DNA of 64,000 nt, taken from Diphasiastrum complanatum. Lineage: Eukaryota > Streptophyta > Lycopodiopsida > Lycopodiales > Lycopodiaceae. The position numbers were made by a program, and so were the translations under genes. Positions 10,540-21,345 of this stretch are shown here, in pieces. How positions within the stretch are numbered: the stretch's first letter is position 1; each line of letters opens with the position of its first letter. Below the pieces are notes generated by a model. The model did no database searches. It had not been told where the DNA came from and was given only the letters and a program-made list of their open reading frames with translations. The DNA is taken from the NCBI GenBank assembly GCA_029204225.1, contig CM055096.1:6446316-6510315 (forward strand). The letters are read 5' to 3'.

Positions 10540-11640
10540 CAAAGACTTTACACTGGATGACGTTGTTATCTAGTTACCACAGCAACATCAGGAACCTACA
10601 CCAAATTCCAACTCCTTTGAAGGACCTGCTAAGACCATTTCACTAAACCTTAAAGATCTTGACGAGGAGATAGATCGAATAGTTCATGTTGGTGCACATT
10701 TGTCATCAACCCAACTTGCTGATCTGGAAACATTACTTTGCAAATATAGGGATGTATTTGCATGGAATTATACATAAATGAAAGGAATCCCACCTGAAAT
10801 AGTCGTCCATAGGATTCCTTTAGAAGACAATGCTAAGCCTATTAGGGCTAAACCCTATCGATCTAACCCTGTCTATCGTGAGAGAATCGACGAAGATATT
10901 AAGAAACTGTTGGATGCTGGCTTCATTTATGAAGTTCAACATACTGATTGGGTATCACCCATTGTGGTTGTATCCAAGAAAAACAGCAAGTTTCGTATCA
11001 GTGTGGATCTCAAAAACCTTAATGCGGTTACGAAGAAAGACCATTTTCCCTTGCCTTTAACGACTCAAATCCTAGAGGAAATGGCGGGAGCTGAAGCTTT
11101 CAACTTCTTGGATGGATTTAGCGGGTATTTCCTTGTTCAAATAGCCCCTGAAGATAAACATAAAACGGCCTTTGCAACAGAGAACGAGGTTTATGCTTAT
11201 AATATTATGCCTTTTGGCTTATGCAACTCGCCTTCAACGTTCCAAAGGGTCATGCAACTGGCCTTTTAAGATCTGTTACATCGAATCGTGGAGATTTATC
11301 TCGACGATCTAGGTGTACATTCCTCCGCAACTACACACCTTGATGCCTTGGAGAAAATCTTCGTTCGTTGTTGTAGTTTTGGAATCTCACTAAACCCTGA
11401 TAAATGCCAAATATGGGTCACCCATGGGGTCGTACTCGGGAATATAATTTCAAAGAACGGTATTTCTACCGACCCGTCAATAATCAAGGTTATAGTGGAA
11501 ATGCCCTTACCTGCAACAGTGAAGGAAGTATATGTCTTCTTCGGTCATACAAATTATTATCGCATCTTTATAATCGACTATGCCGGCAAGGCATGCCTCG
11601 TTTATTTAGTTGTGGTAGATCCTCGCTGGACCGAAAAATG
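10540..11640 (+). pseudogene. Gypsy B reverse transcriptase remnant
   Basis: Contains VHRIPLEDNAKPIRAKPYR, DWVSPIVVVSKKNSKFRISV, FLDGFSGYF and MPFGLCNSPSTFQRVMQ, then the catalytic YLDD near 11,298-11,309 in IVEIYLDDLGVHS. These are conserved Ty3/gypsy RT motifs in order. A TAA at 11,267 lies between the MPFGLCN motif and the catalytic YLDD, and a TGA at 11,639 ends the connection domain (GHTNYYR). There is also a stop just before 10,778. RT would copy the element RNA into DNA in the cytoplasmic particle. Confidence 0.9.
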
Positions 11641-12415
11641 AATTAAGGCCTTTGAGGAGTTGAAAACAGCTCTCACCACGGCTCCCATACTCCGCTCACC
11701 TGTTTACACAAAAGACTTCCATGTGCATACTGACGCAAGTAAGTATGCCATTGGAGATCTTCTTGCGCAACCGGACGAGTATGGCAAAGGCTTCCCAATA
11801 CGTTTCTTGAGCAGGCAATTGGTGCCTGCTGAAGTAAACTATACAACCACCGAGAGAGAAGCATTGGAAATGGTCTATGTTGTGCAACAACTAAGAAATT
11901 ATTTATTAGGCCAGACCTTTGCGTTCTACACAGATCATCAAGCCCTTCTATATATCGTTAATAAATCCTGTAAAACAGGACGTATAGCTCGATGGCTGTT
12001 GATTTTAGAGGAATTGAATTTCCGCGTAGTCATGCGAAAAGGGACCCAACATTTCATGGCGGACCACCTTTCCAGACTACCAAGTGCTGAAAAAGCAACT
12101 GCACCAGTCAACGATGATCTCCCTAATGCATGCCTTTTTCATATCAATGCTACACCCTTATGGGCTGAGGAGATCATCCAGTTTCTCAAAACAGACAGAC
12201 TCAAAGAAGGCTTGAGTACGGCGGCAACAATTTTTTTTTTGCTAAAAACAGCGCCCTTTCAGTTAATTGCGAGACAACTTTACAAAAGGGGCATTGACGG
12301 TATCATTCGCCGATGTGCTTATGAATCTGAGATACGACCTATCATATCTCAGGCTCATGAGGGCATTGGAGGTGGCCAATTTTCTGCTGAAGCCACAACG
12401 AAGATTATCCTTTGA
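11641..12415 (+). pseudogene. Gypsy B RNase H and linker remnant
   Basis: An open frame of about 250 codons follows the RT. It has HVHTDASKYAIGDLLAQ (first catalytic Asp), TEREALEMVYVVQQLRNYL and FAFYTDHQALLYIVNKS, then the ADHLSRL motif near 12,060. The tail leads into the zinc-binding start of integrase. A T-run at 12,231-12,240 does not break the frame. RNase H would degrade the RNA strand of the RNA-DNA hybrid. Confidence 0.9.
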
Positions 12416-13437
12416 ACAGTGACTGTGGTGGCCATCTTCGTTTAAGGACATGTTTGCTGTCATTAAGGCGTGTGATGTTTGTCAACGAGCCAAGAAAAAT
12501 ACCAAAGCAGACTTCACGCCGTTGACTCTCATTATAGAAGGCGAAGCCTTCCATAAGTGGGGAATTGACTTTGTTGGACCAATCAGTCCAATAGCCAAAA
12601 ATACTCAAGCTCGTTACATCCTCATAGCCACAGATTACGCCACTAAGTGGGTGGAGGCTCGAGCAACGAAAGACGCCAACGCAAAAACAGTCGCGGTTTT
12701 CTTTACAAAAACATTATTACACGTTTTGGTTGTCCCATTGAGGTAGTTAGTGATCGCGGCAGGCATTTTTTAAATGCTGTCATTGATAACCTCCTACGCC
12801 ATTACCTTGTTATTCATAGAAAAAGTACACCGTACTACCCTAGATGTAATGGCCAGGCTAAATCAACTAACAAGACGATATGTAAAATTTTGACCAAGAT
12901 AGTTGAAACCAGTCGTTTTGATTGGGAAACAAAACTTTTCTCAGCTGTTTGGGCTTACCACACCACCCCTAAGAAAGCCAGTAGGTGGGTTACCCCTTTC
13001 CACTTAGTATATGGTCAAGAGGCAGTAATGCCAGTAGAATTCTTAGTCCCATCATTATGAGTCATGGAAGCTTTTTCAATAGATCCTTGTGAAAAAGCTA
13101 CAATCGAATAACAACTCAAAACCAGGCTATTTACGTTAACCCAGTTATGCGAGACAAGACTTATATCTTACTACGCACAACTGGTTAATAAACGATGCCA
13201 AAAGGCATGGCATGACCGTCACCTACGCAATAAAGATCTACATTCAGGTGACCAGGTGCTTCTTTATACATCCAAGAAGCACCCCGACAAATTGAAATTC
13301 AGAAGTGAGGGGCCGTATATTATTAATAAAATCTTTCCTAATGGTGCAGTCTAGTTGCAAACACTTGACGGAATCCTCCTAGACACTGTCGTAAATGGTG
13401 GTCGTCTAAGGCGGCATTACAAAGAGTTGTTTTTTGT
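12416..13437 (+). pseudogene. Gypsy B integrase remnant
   Basis: The zinc-binding end ACDVCQRAKKNT is near 12,465-12,500. The core first Asp is in WGIDFVGPISP, and after a frameshift near 12,740 the second Asp is in VVSDRGRHFL. The catalytic Glu position reads NGQAKSTNK, with Lys encoded by AAA at 12,860-12,862, so the DDE triad is incomplete. A conserved region with YHTTPKKASRWVTPFHLVYG follows. The C-terminal part (RRHYKELFFVD) continues in broken frames to about 13,437. Confidence 0.88.
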
Positions 13438-13846
13438 TGACCCAATTTAACATCTTTTCCCTAGTATATACTTTATATTTTTTATTATTTCTTTCTATTT
13501 TTCTTATGTTCTTGCTTGTACTTCTAGTTTTCCATGCCTATTTTTCACCTTGTTCCTTGTTTATACTTCATACCATTACTTATGTACTTTCTATGCATTC
13601 TCTTCTTCCTGTACATATTCCTGGGTCATGGATGTTCTAGATCAATAAATGATAGGCTACACCATCAGAAATGATTCTCACACTTTAGCCACCTCATCTT
13701 TGTCTAACTGGTATCTCAAGCATACAAACATTCCCGAGGATACACTCTTTTCATAAGAACTTCTACTCTGGGCCACACTCATATTTTCAACTTGAAGTTC
13801 TTCACTAGCATCACACAGATCCATTATTTCATATTGGGATTTTGTC

Positions 13847-14225
13847 AAATCTCAACCGACAGGATCCACTCAAATCTCAATCGACGGGATCAGCTCAAAT
13901 CTCAACCAACGGAATCAGCTCAAATCTCAATCGATGGGATCCGCTCAGATCTCAACCAATGGATTTTTATCAGATCTCGACCACGCGACTCTCTCAGATC
14001 TGGACCGACGCGACCGACGTGACTCTCTCAGATCTCGACCGACGCGACTCTCTCAGATCTTGACTGACACGACTCTCTCAGATCTCGACCGACGTGACTC
14101 TTTCAGATCTCAACCGACGCGACTCTCTCAGATCTCGACTGACGCAACTCTTTCAGATTTCAACCGACGCGACTCTCTCACATTTCAACCGACACGACTC
14201 CATCAAATCTCGACCGACGCTTCGT
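13847..14225 (+). repeat. 25-bp minisatellite array 1 (about 15 units)
   Basis: Units start with (A/G)AATCTC or AGATCTC at 13,847, 13,872, 13,897, 13,922, 13,947, 13,972, 13,996, 14,030, 14,055, 14,080, 14,105, 14,130, 14,155, 14,180 and 14,205. Spacing is 25 bp apart from one 24-bp and one 34-bp step. The core is AGATCTCGACCGACGCGACTC with diverged early units. Because 25 is not a multiple of three, all three frames are open in parts and give Ser/Thr/Arg/Asp-rich repeats, which I treat as artefacts. Intervening sequence 13,438-13,846 is T-rich and shows no gene. Confidence 0.95.
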
Positions 14226-14895
14226 ATTCAAAATCTAAGGAACAGACACGTCCCATCGCGCCCGAACCCAGCTGACGACATCCATAAATGCCATCACCGT
14301 GACGCCATTCGCACCTCAGCGAAGTGCGAACTCTGGAGCTCTCTAGCGATGATCTACTAGCAATTTTCCAACTCTCCTACATGATCCTGGCGCTCTCTCG
14401 TTCTGTGCCTCCATGATTGCTTCCACACCATCTTCACCCAGTATCAGCCATCCTAGTGTGTTTTCCATTGAGAGCGCCATCACCAACAATCTCCAAACCT
14501 AATATTGCCAGTGGAGAACGACGCATTTGAAACATTTCGCATGCTGAGGGGTAGTGTCACGCAAGCATTCAACACACTTCCGTTACACTATTGAGTATCA
14601 CCTTTTAATCATACACACGTTTCTTTCATCATCTCCAAAAATCCGTTTTCACCGAAAGCTACTTTCTTTACATCTCCCAATATATTCATCCTTTCCGCTC
14701 AGTTGCAAACATATACCCACATCTTCTTTTTCGGAACTTCTACATTCCATTGTTCACACCATACTTACTTTTCCACACATCCTCTATACCCTTCTATCCA
14801 CAACACCTCCACTTTCACACACCTTCCTTCCCAACCTTGGTTTTTCACAGTCCATTCCTTTCCCGCCATTACTCCCTTCAGCCAAACCTTCCATC

Positions 14896-15176
14896 ACATC
14901 TCTGCCGACGCCTTTCTATCACATCTCAGCTGACGTCTTTTTATCACATCTCAACCGACGCCATTCTATCACATCTCAGCCGACGCCTTTCTATCACATC
15001 TCAGCCGACGCCTTTCTATCACATCTCAGCCGATGCCTTTCTATCACATTTCAACCGCCGCCTTTCCATCACATCTCAACCGACAACCTACGCTCACATC
15101 TCAGCCGACGCCCTCGGCTCCCATCTCGGCCGACACCTGTTAACCCTGTCTGAAATCTCAACTGACACCCCTTTTT
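14896..15176 (+). repeat. 25-bp minisatellite array 2 (about 11 units)
   Basis: Units start at 14,896, 14,921, 14,946, 14,971, 14,996, 15,021, 15,046, 15,071, 15,096 and 15,121, exactly 25 bp apart, with a last diverged unit at 15,152. The core ACATCTCAGCCGACGCCTTTC shares the (A)NATCTCNRCCGACGC block and the 25-bp period with array 1, so both arrays descend from one repeat. The 670 bp between them (14,226-14,895) is pyrimidine-rich and non-coding as far as I can see. The array ends 30 bp before the extra ORF start. Confidence 0.95.
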
Positions 15177-15205
15177 CCAGATTCTTATTTCCCAGTTTTT
15201 TCATC

Positions 15206-16549
15206 ATGTCTACCAACCCTGCCTCTAGTTCTGATGACCCTGATGCCAATAAGCTCGACATCCAATTGTCCAAACTGGATCTTACTGAAATGCAACACTG
15301 GTACCAACATGCAGCATCCTTCTTTCAAGCCATTGAGTTCCAGATGTCAGTCCTGACGGGGTATCAAAGCCCATATCTCGTGCATATGATATATGCCAAC
15401 TACAATGCTACAGCAAGGTTGTGCCAGCTAATAGTTTCTCCTATGCGGAACTATGTTTACAACATATCATTTGCACCGGCCGACTTGCAACCTTTTGGGC
15501 TCCCAAGAGGACCCAATGCTATCACCAGGACACTTAAAAAAATCGAGCAAACAGCATATTTCAAATTCATTGACCCATCCATGGCCAAGTGGAAAAACAA
15601 AGACGGGTATCGAGTTGAAGCAATCAATGACCCACAACTACAAGCGGCATGTGCGTACTTGACAAAGTGCACACAACGACCAAGAACCAAGTTACAGAGG
15701 GTACCCATGTCCCTATTTCACATGATGGCAGATTCACGACTGCATGCCCAGAACCTCTATAATTGGGCACAGTTTGTTTCGAATTGCCTTCATGAGTGCA
15801 TTAAGAACAAGCAGCCGATAACAATACTCGGATATCTCTTGACATATATCACCCTCCACCAAGTCCAGAATGGGCCAAAGCTTCAACAACACTTGCAGCT
15901 TGCGGACAAGGCATGGGAAATTCCCATTGAGTCAACAAAGTCCAAGCGCGCACGATCAAGGGCCACTTCACCATCGGGATCCCAGCCGTAATGAATAAAC
16001 ACCAGTATTCTCCCTCTGGTACAGAAGCAAAGAAGCCCACAACCGGACTCACAAGCAGTTTCAACCTCTGGAGCTCAAGAGGCCAATACCTCCAAGGCCC
16101 AGTTGCCAGACACAAGGCAACAAAGGATGCAAAAGAAGCTTCAAGCTGGAAGCACATCACCAATGGGATCAGTTTCAGATGGTTCTACCTCAGATGATGG
16201 AAGCTCATCCACGGCCTCACAACCACACTCATCACCCTCACATGTCATTGACGGGGGTGATGGAGCAACTACCTCTACACTAGCACCTGACACGACATTA
16301 TCTCAAGTCACAAGTCAGCCAGATCAAGTCACCACCCCACCCACACTGATTACTACGCCAACGCCTATGGCCTTTTTGATGCAGCAAGATTGTTTTTGGG
16401 ATCGAGGCTCCGCTTCCAAGTTTTTGAAGCCTTGGGACAAAAGACGAGTGAGAGAAAGCAAACAACATGACTATGAGGCGAGCAGGACTCGCAAGAAGTT
16501 CTCAGGAAGGCTGGAATGTAGCGGCCAATTGAGAGACTTCCAATTTTGA
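15206..16549 (+). pseudogene. Gypsy B extra ORF downstream of integrase
   Basis: The ATG at 15,206 (MSTNPASSSDDPD) opens a frame of 261 codons. It is stopped by consecutive TAA and TGA at 15,989-15,994, then continues in the same frame to 16,549, giving about 446 codons. The first 230 residues look globular and helix-rich, with no signal peptide or membrane segment. The rest is rich in Ser, Thr, Pro and Gln. A segment around residues 180-215 (LYNWAQFVSNCLHECIKN, then GYLLTYITLHQ) resembles the YNWFKTVSGELKRAIKAN/GSLLSLLAASH segment of the extra ORFs in elements C and D. Position after integrase recalls env-like ORFs, but the lack of membrane segments argues against an envelope protein. Function unknown. 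Confidence 0.6.
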
Positions 16550-16700
16550 AAAAATTAAAAAAAAAAAAAAAATAATAAGTTTTGCGGATAATAAGCACCT
16601 AGTTTTACGGAAGCGAACGAAGATCCATGTTTTTTCAAGTGCCAAGCGAAAGACATCATCGGTGTTGCAGTGGGTCTTGCAACAGATTAGGGGTGGATAA

Positions 16701-17690
16701 TGTTAGTAGATTCCAGAGAATCCCCAGATGTCGAGCCAAGCCGAAGACACAGAATACCTCTCACCCATGACCGAGGAGGTCTCAGAAGGAGGAGAGCAGA
16801 AGAAGCTGAGAGACGAGAAATTACTAGCTAGGATGACAGTGAAATATCTATGTGAGCCTACGTGGTGTATCCCAGAGAAGGAACGACCATGTAGGAGCTA
16901 GTCATCTTTCCTAGGCTTTGTAAATAAATGTAGACCCCCCTTAAATTAGTTAGATTGAGCCACCTTTTGATGGTGACCTTTAGTGGAAGGGCAAATTCCA
17001 CATGTAATTTCTAATTTGGTGGAATTGCCACTTGGGCTCCACATGGCAGCCTTCTTGCTTATTTAAGGAATCCCCTCTCTTGTGAGGGAGCTTTGAATGT
17101 ATTGTCAAGTTCTCTTGAGCAAATAAAGAGGATCCTCCATGAGTTCTTGATAATTGCTAATCTTGATAATTGCTAAGCTCCTTGTTCATGGCAATGTTCT
17201 TAAGTGAAGTTTCTATGAGCATGCTTGATTTTCTTGTATTGTGGATCAACTAGGATCTTGTTTTCTTGTTTTTTACTTAGTTGTGGATTAGGATTCATTT
17301 CTTGTTTGTGGAATAAGGTAGGAATCAGCATGCAAGTAAACTAAATAGGCTGGTTTGTGGTGTAGATCTTGCATACTTTCTTACATTCCAGTTCTTGATC
17401 AAGAAATGAGTGTTTCTTGATTCTTGGACTGTTGCTATGCTGTTAGAAATCTAGTTTCTTGTTTCTTGTTTCTTGTTTCTTGTTTGAGTAGTTAATCTTG
17501 TTCTTGATTGTTTTATGATTTAGTAGATAGTGGTAGGATTGATCCCTGTTCCAAAACGTTGATCTTCTTGAGCTAAGATTGGTTACATGGCTGGTTAATG
17601 CATGTAGCTGAGTATCGGACCCGTGACTCCCACTGACAGGATGGGAGATACACGCTGCAACCTGAGTAACACTTCTATCTAGTAACTGTT
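16701..17690 (+). repeat. 3' LTR of gypsy B
   Basis: Begins TGTTAGTAGATTCC directly after a purine tract AGATTAGGGGTGGATAA (16,684-16,700). It contains a TATTTAAG box near 17,058 and AATAAAG near 17,122, suitable for LTR promoter and polyadenylation signals. The end is not certain because no 5' LTR is present; the next element starts at about 17,702. Confidence 0.55.
17454..17487 (+). repeat. Short (TTTCTTG)n heptamer repeat
   Basis: About five TTTCTTG units inside the LTR of gypsy B. Confidence 0.8.
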
Positions 17691-17701
17691 CATAAGTGAG
17701 G

Positions 17702-18600
17702 TTACTTTGCTAAGTCGAGTACTTTACTTTTGGTATCCGCACAAGAAGGTTCAATCAACACCATACTTGGATCCATTGGTATATCAATTGGTTTTTTACA
17801 ATCAGACATATGAAATTTGTCTAGAACATTATCTAGATATTTATGCTGGCTAAGATAGATTTTCTTTTGTAATCTATTTATAGTAATGTGAATTCCTAAT
17901 AAAGAATGAACAATGCCTAGGTTAATCATGTCAAATTCCTTTGACAGATTACTCTTAGTATTGTCTAGTAAGGAAGTGTCGTTAGATAAAATAAATGCAT
18001 CATCTACGTATAGGGCTATATGAATTGAATTGATACCCATATTCTTGGAGTAAACGTTATAGTCAGTTGAATTGTTTGCAAAACCCAATTGAATAAGATA
18101 AGCATTGATTCTTTCGAACCAAGCCCTTGTGCCTTGTTTCAAGCCATAGATTGCTTTGTGCAGCTTGCACACTTTGTGCTCTTGGCCTTTGACTTTGAAT
18201 CTTTCTGGTTGGAATGTATACAGCTCCTCTTCAATGTAGTCATTTAGAAACACCGTCTTGACATCCATTTGATGCATTTCGAGGTCTTCTGCAGCTTCTA
18301 ATACAATCAGAGTCCTGATTGACTCCATTTTGACAACAAGACTGAATATTTCTTGATAGTCCGCTCCCTAGATTTGAGTGACACCTTTAGCCACTAGCTG
18401 TGCTTTCCATTTTGCAATGGAACCATTAGAGTTGATCATTTTCTTGAAGATCCACTTGTTGTCGATAATTCTCTTGTGAGTGGAGAAGTCGATGTAGCAT
18501 AGATTTGGCTGAGTTAAGAAGCATTCGATTCTTCCTTTCTGCAATTCCATTATGCTGAGGTGTGTAGAAAGTTGCAAATTGTCTTTAAATGCCATGTTCA
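17702..18600 (-). pseudogene. Copia fragment J: integrase end fused to reverse transcriptase
   Basis: Reading the minus strand, one frame near 18,590-18,490 gives FATFYTPQHNGIAERKNRML, the catalytic-Glu region of a copia integrase. It is followed, after an apparent deletion of the linker, by RT starting NKWIFKKMINSNGSIAKWKA. After a single TAG (18,368-18,370) the RT continues for 208 codons with MDVKTVFLNDYIEEELY, YGLKQGTRAWFERINAYL and the catalytic ALYVDDAFILSND. The copy is therefore internally deleted and 3'-truncated at about 17,702. It is a different copia lineage from A and H, whose RT motifs differ. Confidence 0.85.
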
Positions 18601-18899
18601 GCTAGATAGTATCGAGAATGCCATAGTAAAGCCTGATTGTTTACATTTACTAGCTAATGCAACTGAGTCAGAGAGTACATATAAATTTCTGCCTCATGTG
18701 TAGGTACTGATAGCAGGTTCTAGATAGCTGAGGTTACGTGAGAAATAGAACGAGTATTCTTGAACAGAATCTTGATTGTTCATTTGCCTTCAACGTGGAT
18801 GGTGCTTGAGTCTCTGAGGTAGATGACTTGTTTTCTAGTATAAGCTTCGTATTCAGTAAACCATTCCCTTCAATATTTCAAGTTTTTCAGAAGTGATTG

Positions 18900-19300
18900 G
18901 AACAATCGAACTTCGAAATAGAACCAACTGTCACATACTTTGCATATTTTTTAAGTACTTAAAACAGTCAATTGTTAAAGTAGACTGATTTGTCACATTT
19001 TGAAAAAATGCAAAAAAGATGACAAATAGTTCATTTCTTCAAACTTTTTGAAAGGAGTCACTTTGTTGGAGATGTCACATTTTTCAAAAGTTGGGAAAAT
19101 GCGAACTGTGCGACAAACAGTTCAATTATGCAGACTATTGTGAAGACAGTTTATTTATGCATACTTTTCGAAAACAATGACTTATTGAAGTTGTCGAAGA
19201 TGGCCAGGTCTTCAGTATTCTTCAAATTCTTGAACTTGACATTCAAATGTGAAAAGAATAGGATTGGTTTCCCTTTAGATTTTGAACCATGGATGAAGAT
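18900..19300 (-). other. Possible copia LTR sequence upstream of fragment J
   Basis: On the minus strand, CTGCATAATTGAACTGTTTGTC (near 19,110-19,135) resembles CTGCATATTTGAACTGTTTGTC in the LTRs of copia A, and GAAAAATGTGACA also recurs. It could be a decayed LTR of fragment J, which would place it correctly upstream. Boundaries are not visible. The sequence from 19,301 to 19,787 shows nothing else I can support. Confidence 0.3.
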
Positions 19301-19785
19301 CAGCCGGAAGCTTGATGTAGTCATCCTTCAAGTAGTTCGGCTGGTTCTCTTCTGTGATTCCTACAGGTATCAGATGAGTAGGCATGGAACCAAAGGAGGT
19401 TGCATCTGACCCTAGGTGAGTGATAAAAAATGTGCATGAAAAATCTTGAAATAGAAGTAGTATCATCAACACAAAGTAAACTCACTAGATGCAGCACATA
19501 GGTGGGCACTCCACAACACACTTTTCTTTGAAGAGGCAAGGAGCGCCAATGTGTGAAGAATTTAGTGGGCAATGCATTGTTTATATAGCCTACCTAGGTA
19601 AGTGGGTGTGGCTTGTAGGTAATTTTTTTTATGAAGTAAACACTCACAATCGTAGGATGAACTTTGATCAAATATTGACCCTTAATAAACCGAGTGACTC
19701 TTATAGGGGGTATATAATTTTATAGCCAAATTACTAATCGAGGAACTTAACATAAGGAGGGGCAGGTGAAAATAAGATACTATCC

Positions 19786-19925
<140 letters not shown>

Positions 19926-20136
19926 CAAGACTGCACTTAGTTCCTACTTGCTTTAAAAAATATCGTTCTAGAATTTATCCATTTGCCAGCAACAAGAATA
20001 GCTGCCATTTTAAAAAATAAACATCCAAACATTCCCTACAAAATTCCCAGTATTATCTACCATATTTGGAAATTAAAAAAAAACTATTTTACTAGCAAAT
20101 AAACCAACAACACCCATACAATCATGCACCCAAAAT

Positions 20137-21303
20137 ATGGATTCATCCCATGCAAATACAAGGATTTGGCATTTCTGGACAAAAGATCAAATTACTACTT
20201 TACACCAACTAATTCGTAGCTCGTTTCTTGAAACAGCCACTGATATAATTGCGAAATTTAAAAACCACTACAAAAATGTAGTTTGTACAAATCAAAGTAT
20301 CAAAAATCGAATTACAAGAATGATGAATATGGATGCCCGAAAAAATGCCACTGCAACACAAAAATATTACGCTCGTATATGTGACGTACCATCATGCACC
20401 TGTGTTAGTTGCGAATCAAACTATTTCAAATTTCAAGTTCATTTGCTGATTGACGATGATGAAAACTACATTTTAACTCTCAAACAAATCCCTGACAACC
20501 TAGCAACTTTTTTCCCAAAATACATCTATGCGCAATGTCGTAAAAGTATACATTCTGATAGAATTCCAAACCTAATGTGTCCAAATCATATATCAACTAC
20601 TTGTGAAGTGCCCTCCATAAAAAATCTCAACAAACTAGAAGGACACTTAGTTGCACCTAGAATTGCTTTCCTACAGGTAAAAGATTTGACATACGGTGGA
20701 CAAGTAGGTGTGATAGGAAGTATTGTCAATGTCGTTGCAGATCTCGAAAAAATTCAAACTGTGCTGCCACACTTTATAGATGGAGAGGCATCTTATACAA
20801 TAGCTTTAAAAAAAAAACTCGAATATAAATCGAATTTTATGATTGGACAAGTTCGTCCTCTGTGTGTAATGATTGCCTTGTTACATTTGTGCCAAACGCC
20901 ATTGTATGCTGCCATAAACGTCCGAGTTGACCCGACCTGGATATTGCACTACCAAACTACGTATCTAGACACATGTACTCAGCCAAACACGATACAACCC
21001 ATACTGCCTGGACCTGATACAAATGCTGAGGATATTATTGAAATTGACATAGTCGTGCATCCATTTCACTGTACAGAACACATCATTGATTACGAAACTA
21101 CATACAAGGTTGTTGCACCTTGTGAAGGGCACAATCCTATTAGCCTATTCCAAGATACAAATGCGGAAGAGCTAAATTTCCCAACTCTCTATTTTGGACA
21201 CCCAAGACAAGCACCAATAAATGCTACTTACACATACCAAACCATTGCCAAATGGGAATTACAACATTACAAACACACATTTGCTCAGCATACCACGAAC
21301 TAA
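20137..21303 (+). pseudogene. Helentron N-terminal region
   Basis: 388 codons from ATG 20,137. It contains a Cys-rich segment (RICDVPSCTCVSC, about residues 86-98) and a run of conserved-looking text (IYAQCRKSIHSDRIPNLMCP). The end part has the style of the domain preceding Rep in Helitron proteins, including PTLYFGHPRQAP and KWELQHYKHTFAQH. This region is often annotated as DUF6570 in related proteins; that assignment is from memory of the family and needs a profile search. The frame ends at TAA 21,301, with a second stop before the Rep frame resumes at 21,346. Confidence 0.7.
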
Positions 21304-21345
21304 TTTTTTAATTTACAAACATGACCTACAAAAAAATGTTTTGCT

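Larger units (their letters stand above)
10540..17690 (+). mobile_element. Ty3/gypsy retrotransposon B, 5'-truncated, with extra 3' ORF
   Basis: Starts with a spacer between gag and RT (FTLDDVVI then LPQQHQEP) that matches element C (YKLDDVVIMLPKAHHEP), so B and C are related lineages. The order is RT, RNase H, integrase, a 1.77-kb spacer with two 25-bp repeat arrays, an extra ORF (15,206-16,549), a purine tract and a 3' LTR from 16,701. Gag and the 5' LTR are absent. The right boundary near 17,690 is approximate because only one LTR is present. Confidence 0.8.

Noticed and set aside
13847-15176. CRISPR array
   Set aside because: Units are contiguous 25-bp tandem repeats without spacers, in a plant nuclear context.
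13792-15205. Long Ser/Thr/Arg/Asp-rich repeat proteins across the 25-bp arrays, and a 413-codon frame starting at 14,750
   Set aside because: The 25-bp period keeps several frames open by composition. The conserved-looking protein starts at the ATG at 15,206, just after the arrays.
15206-16549. Retroviral-type envelope gene in gypsy B
   Set aside because: The position fits, but no signal peptide, transmembrane helix or cleavage-site pattern is visible.
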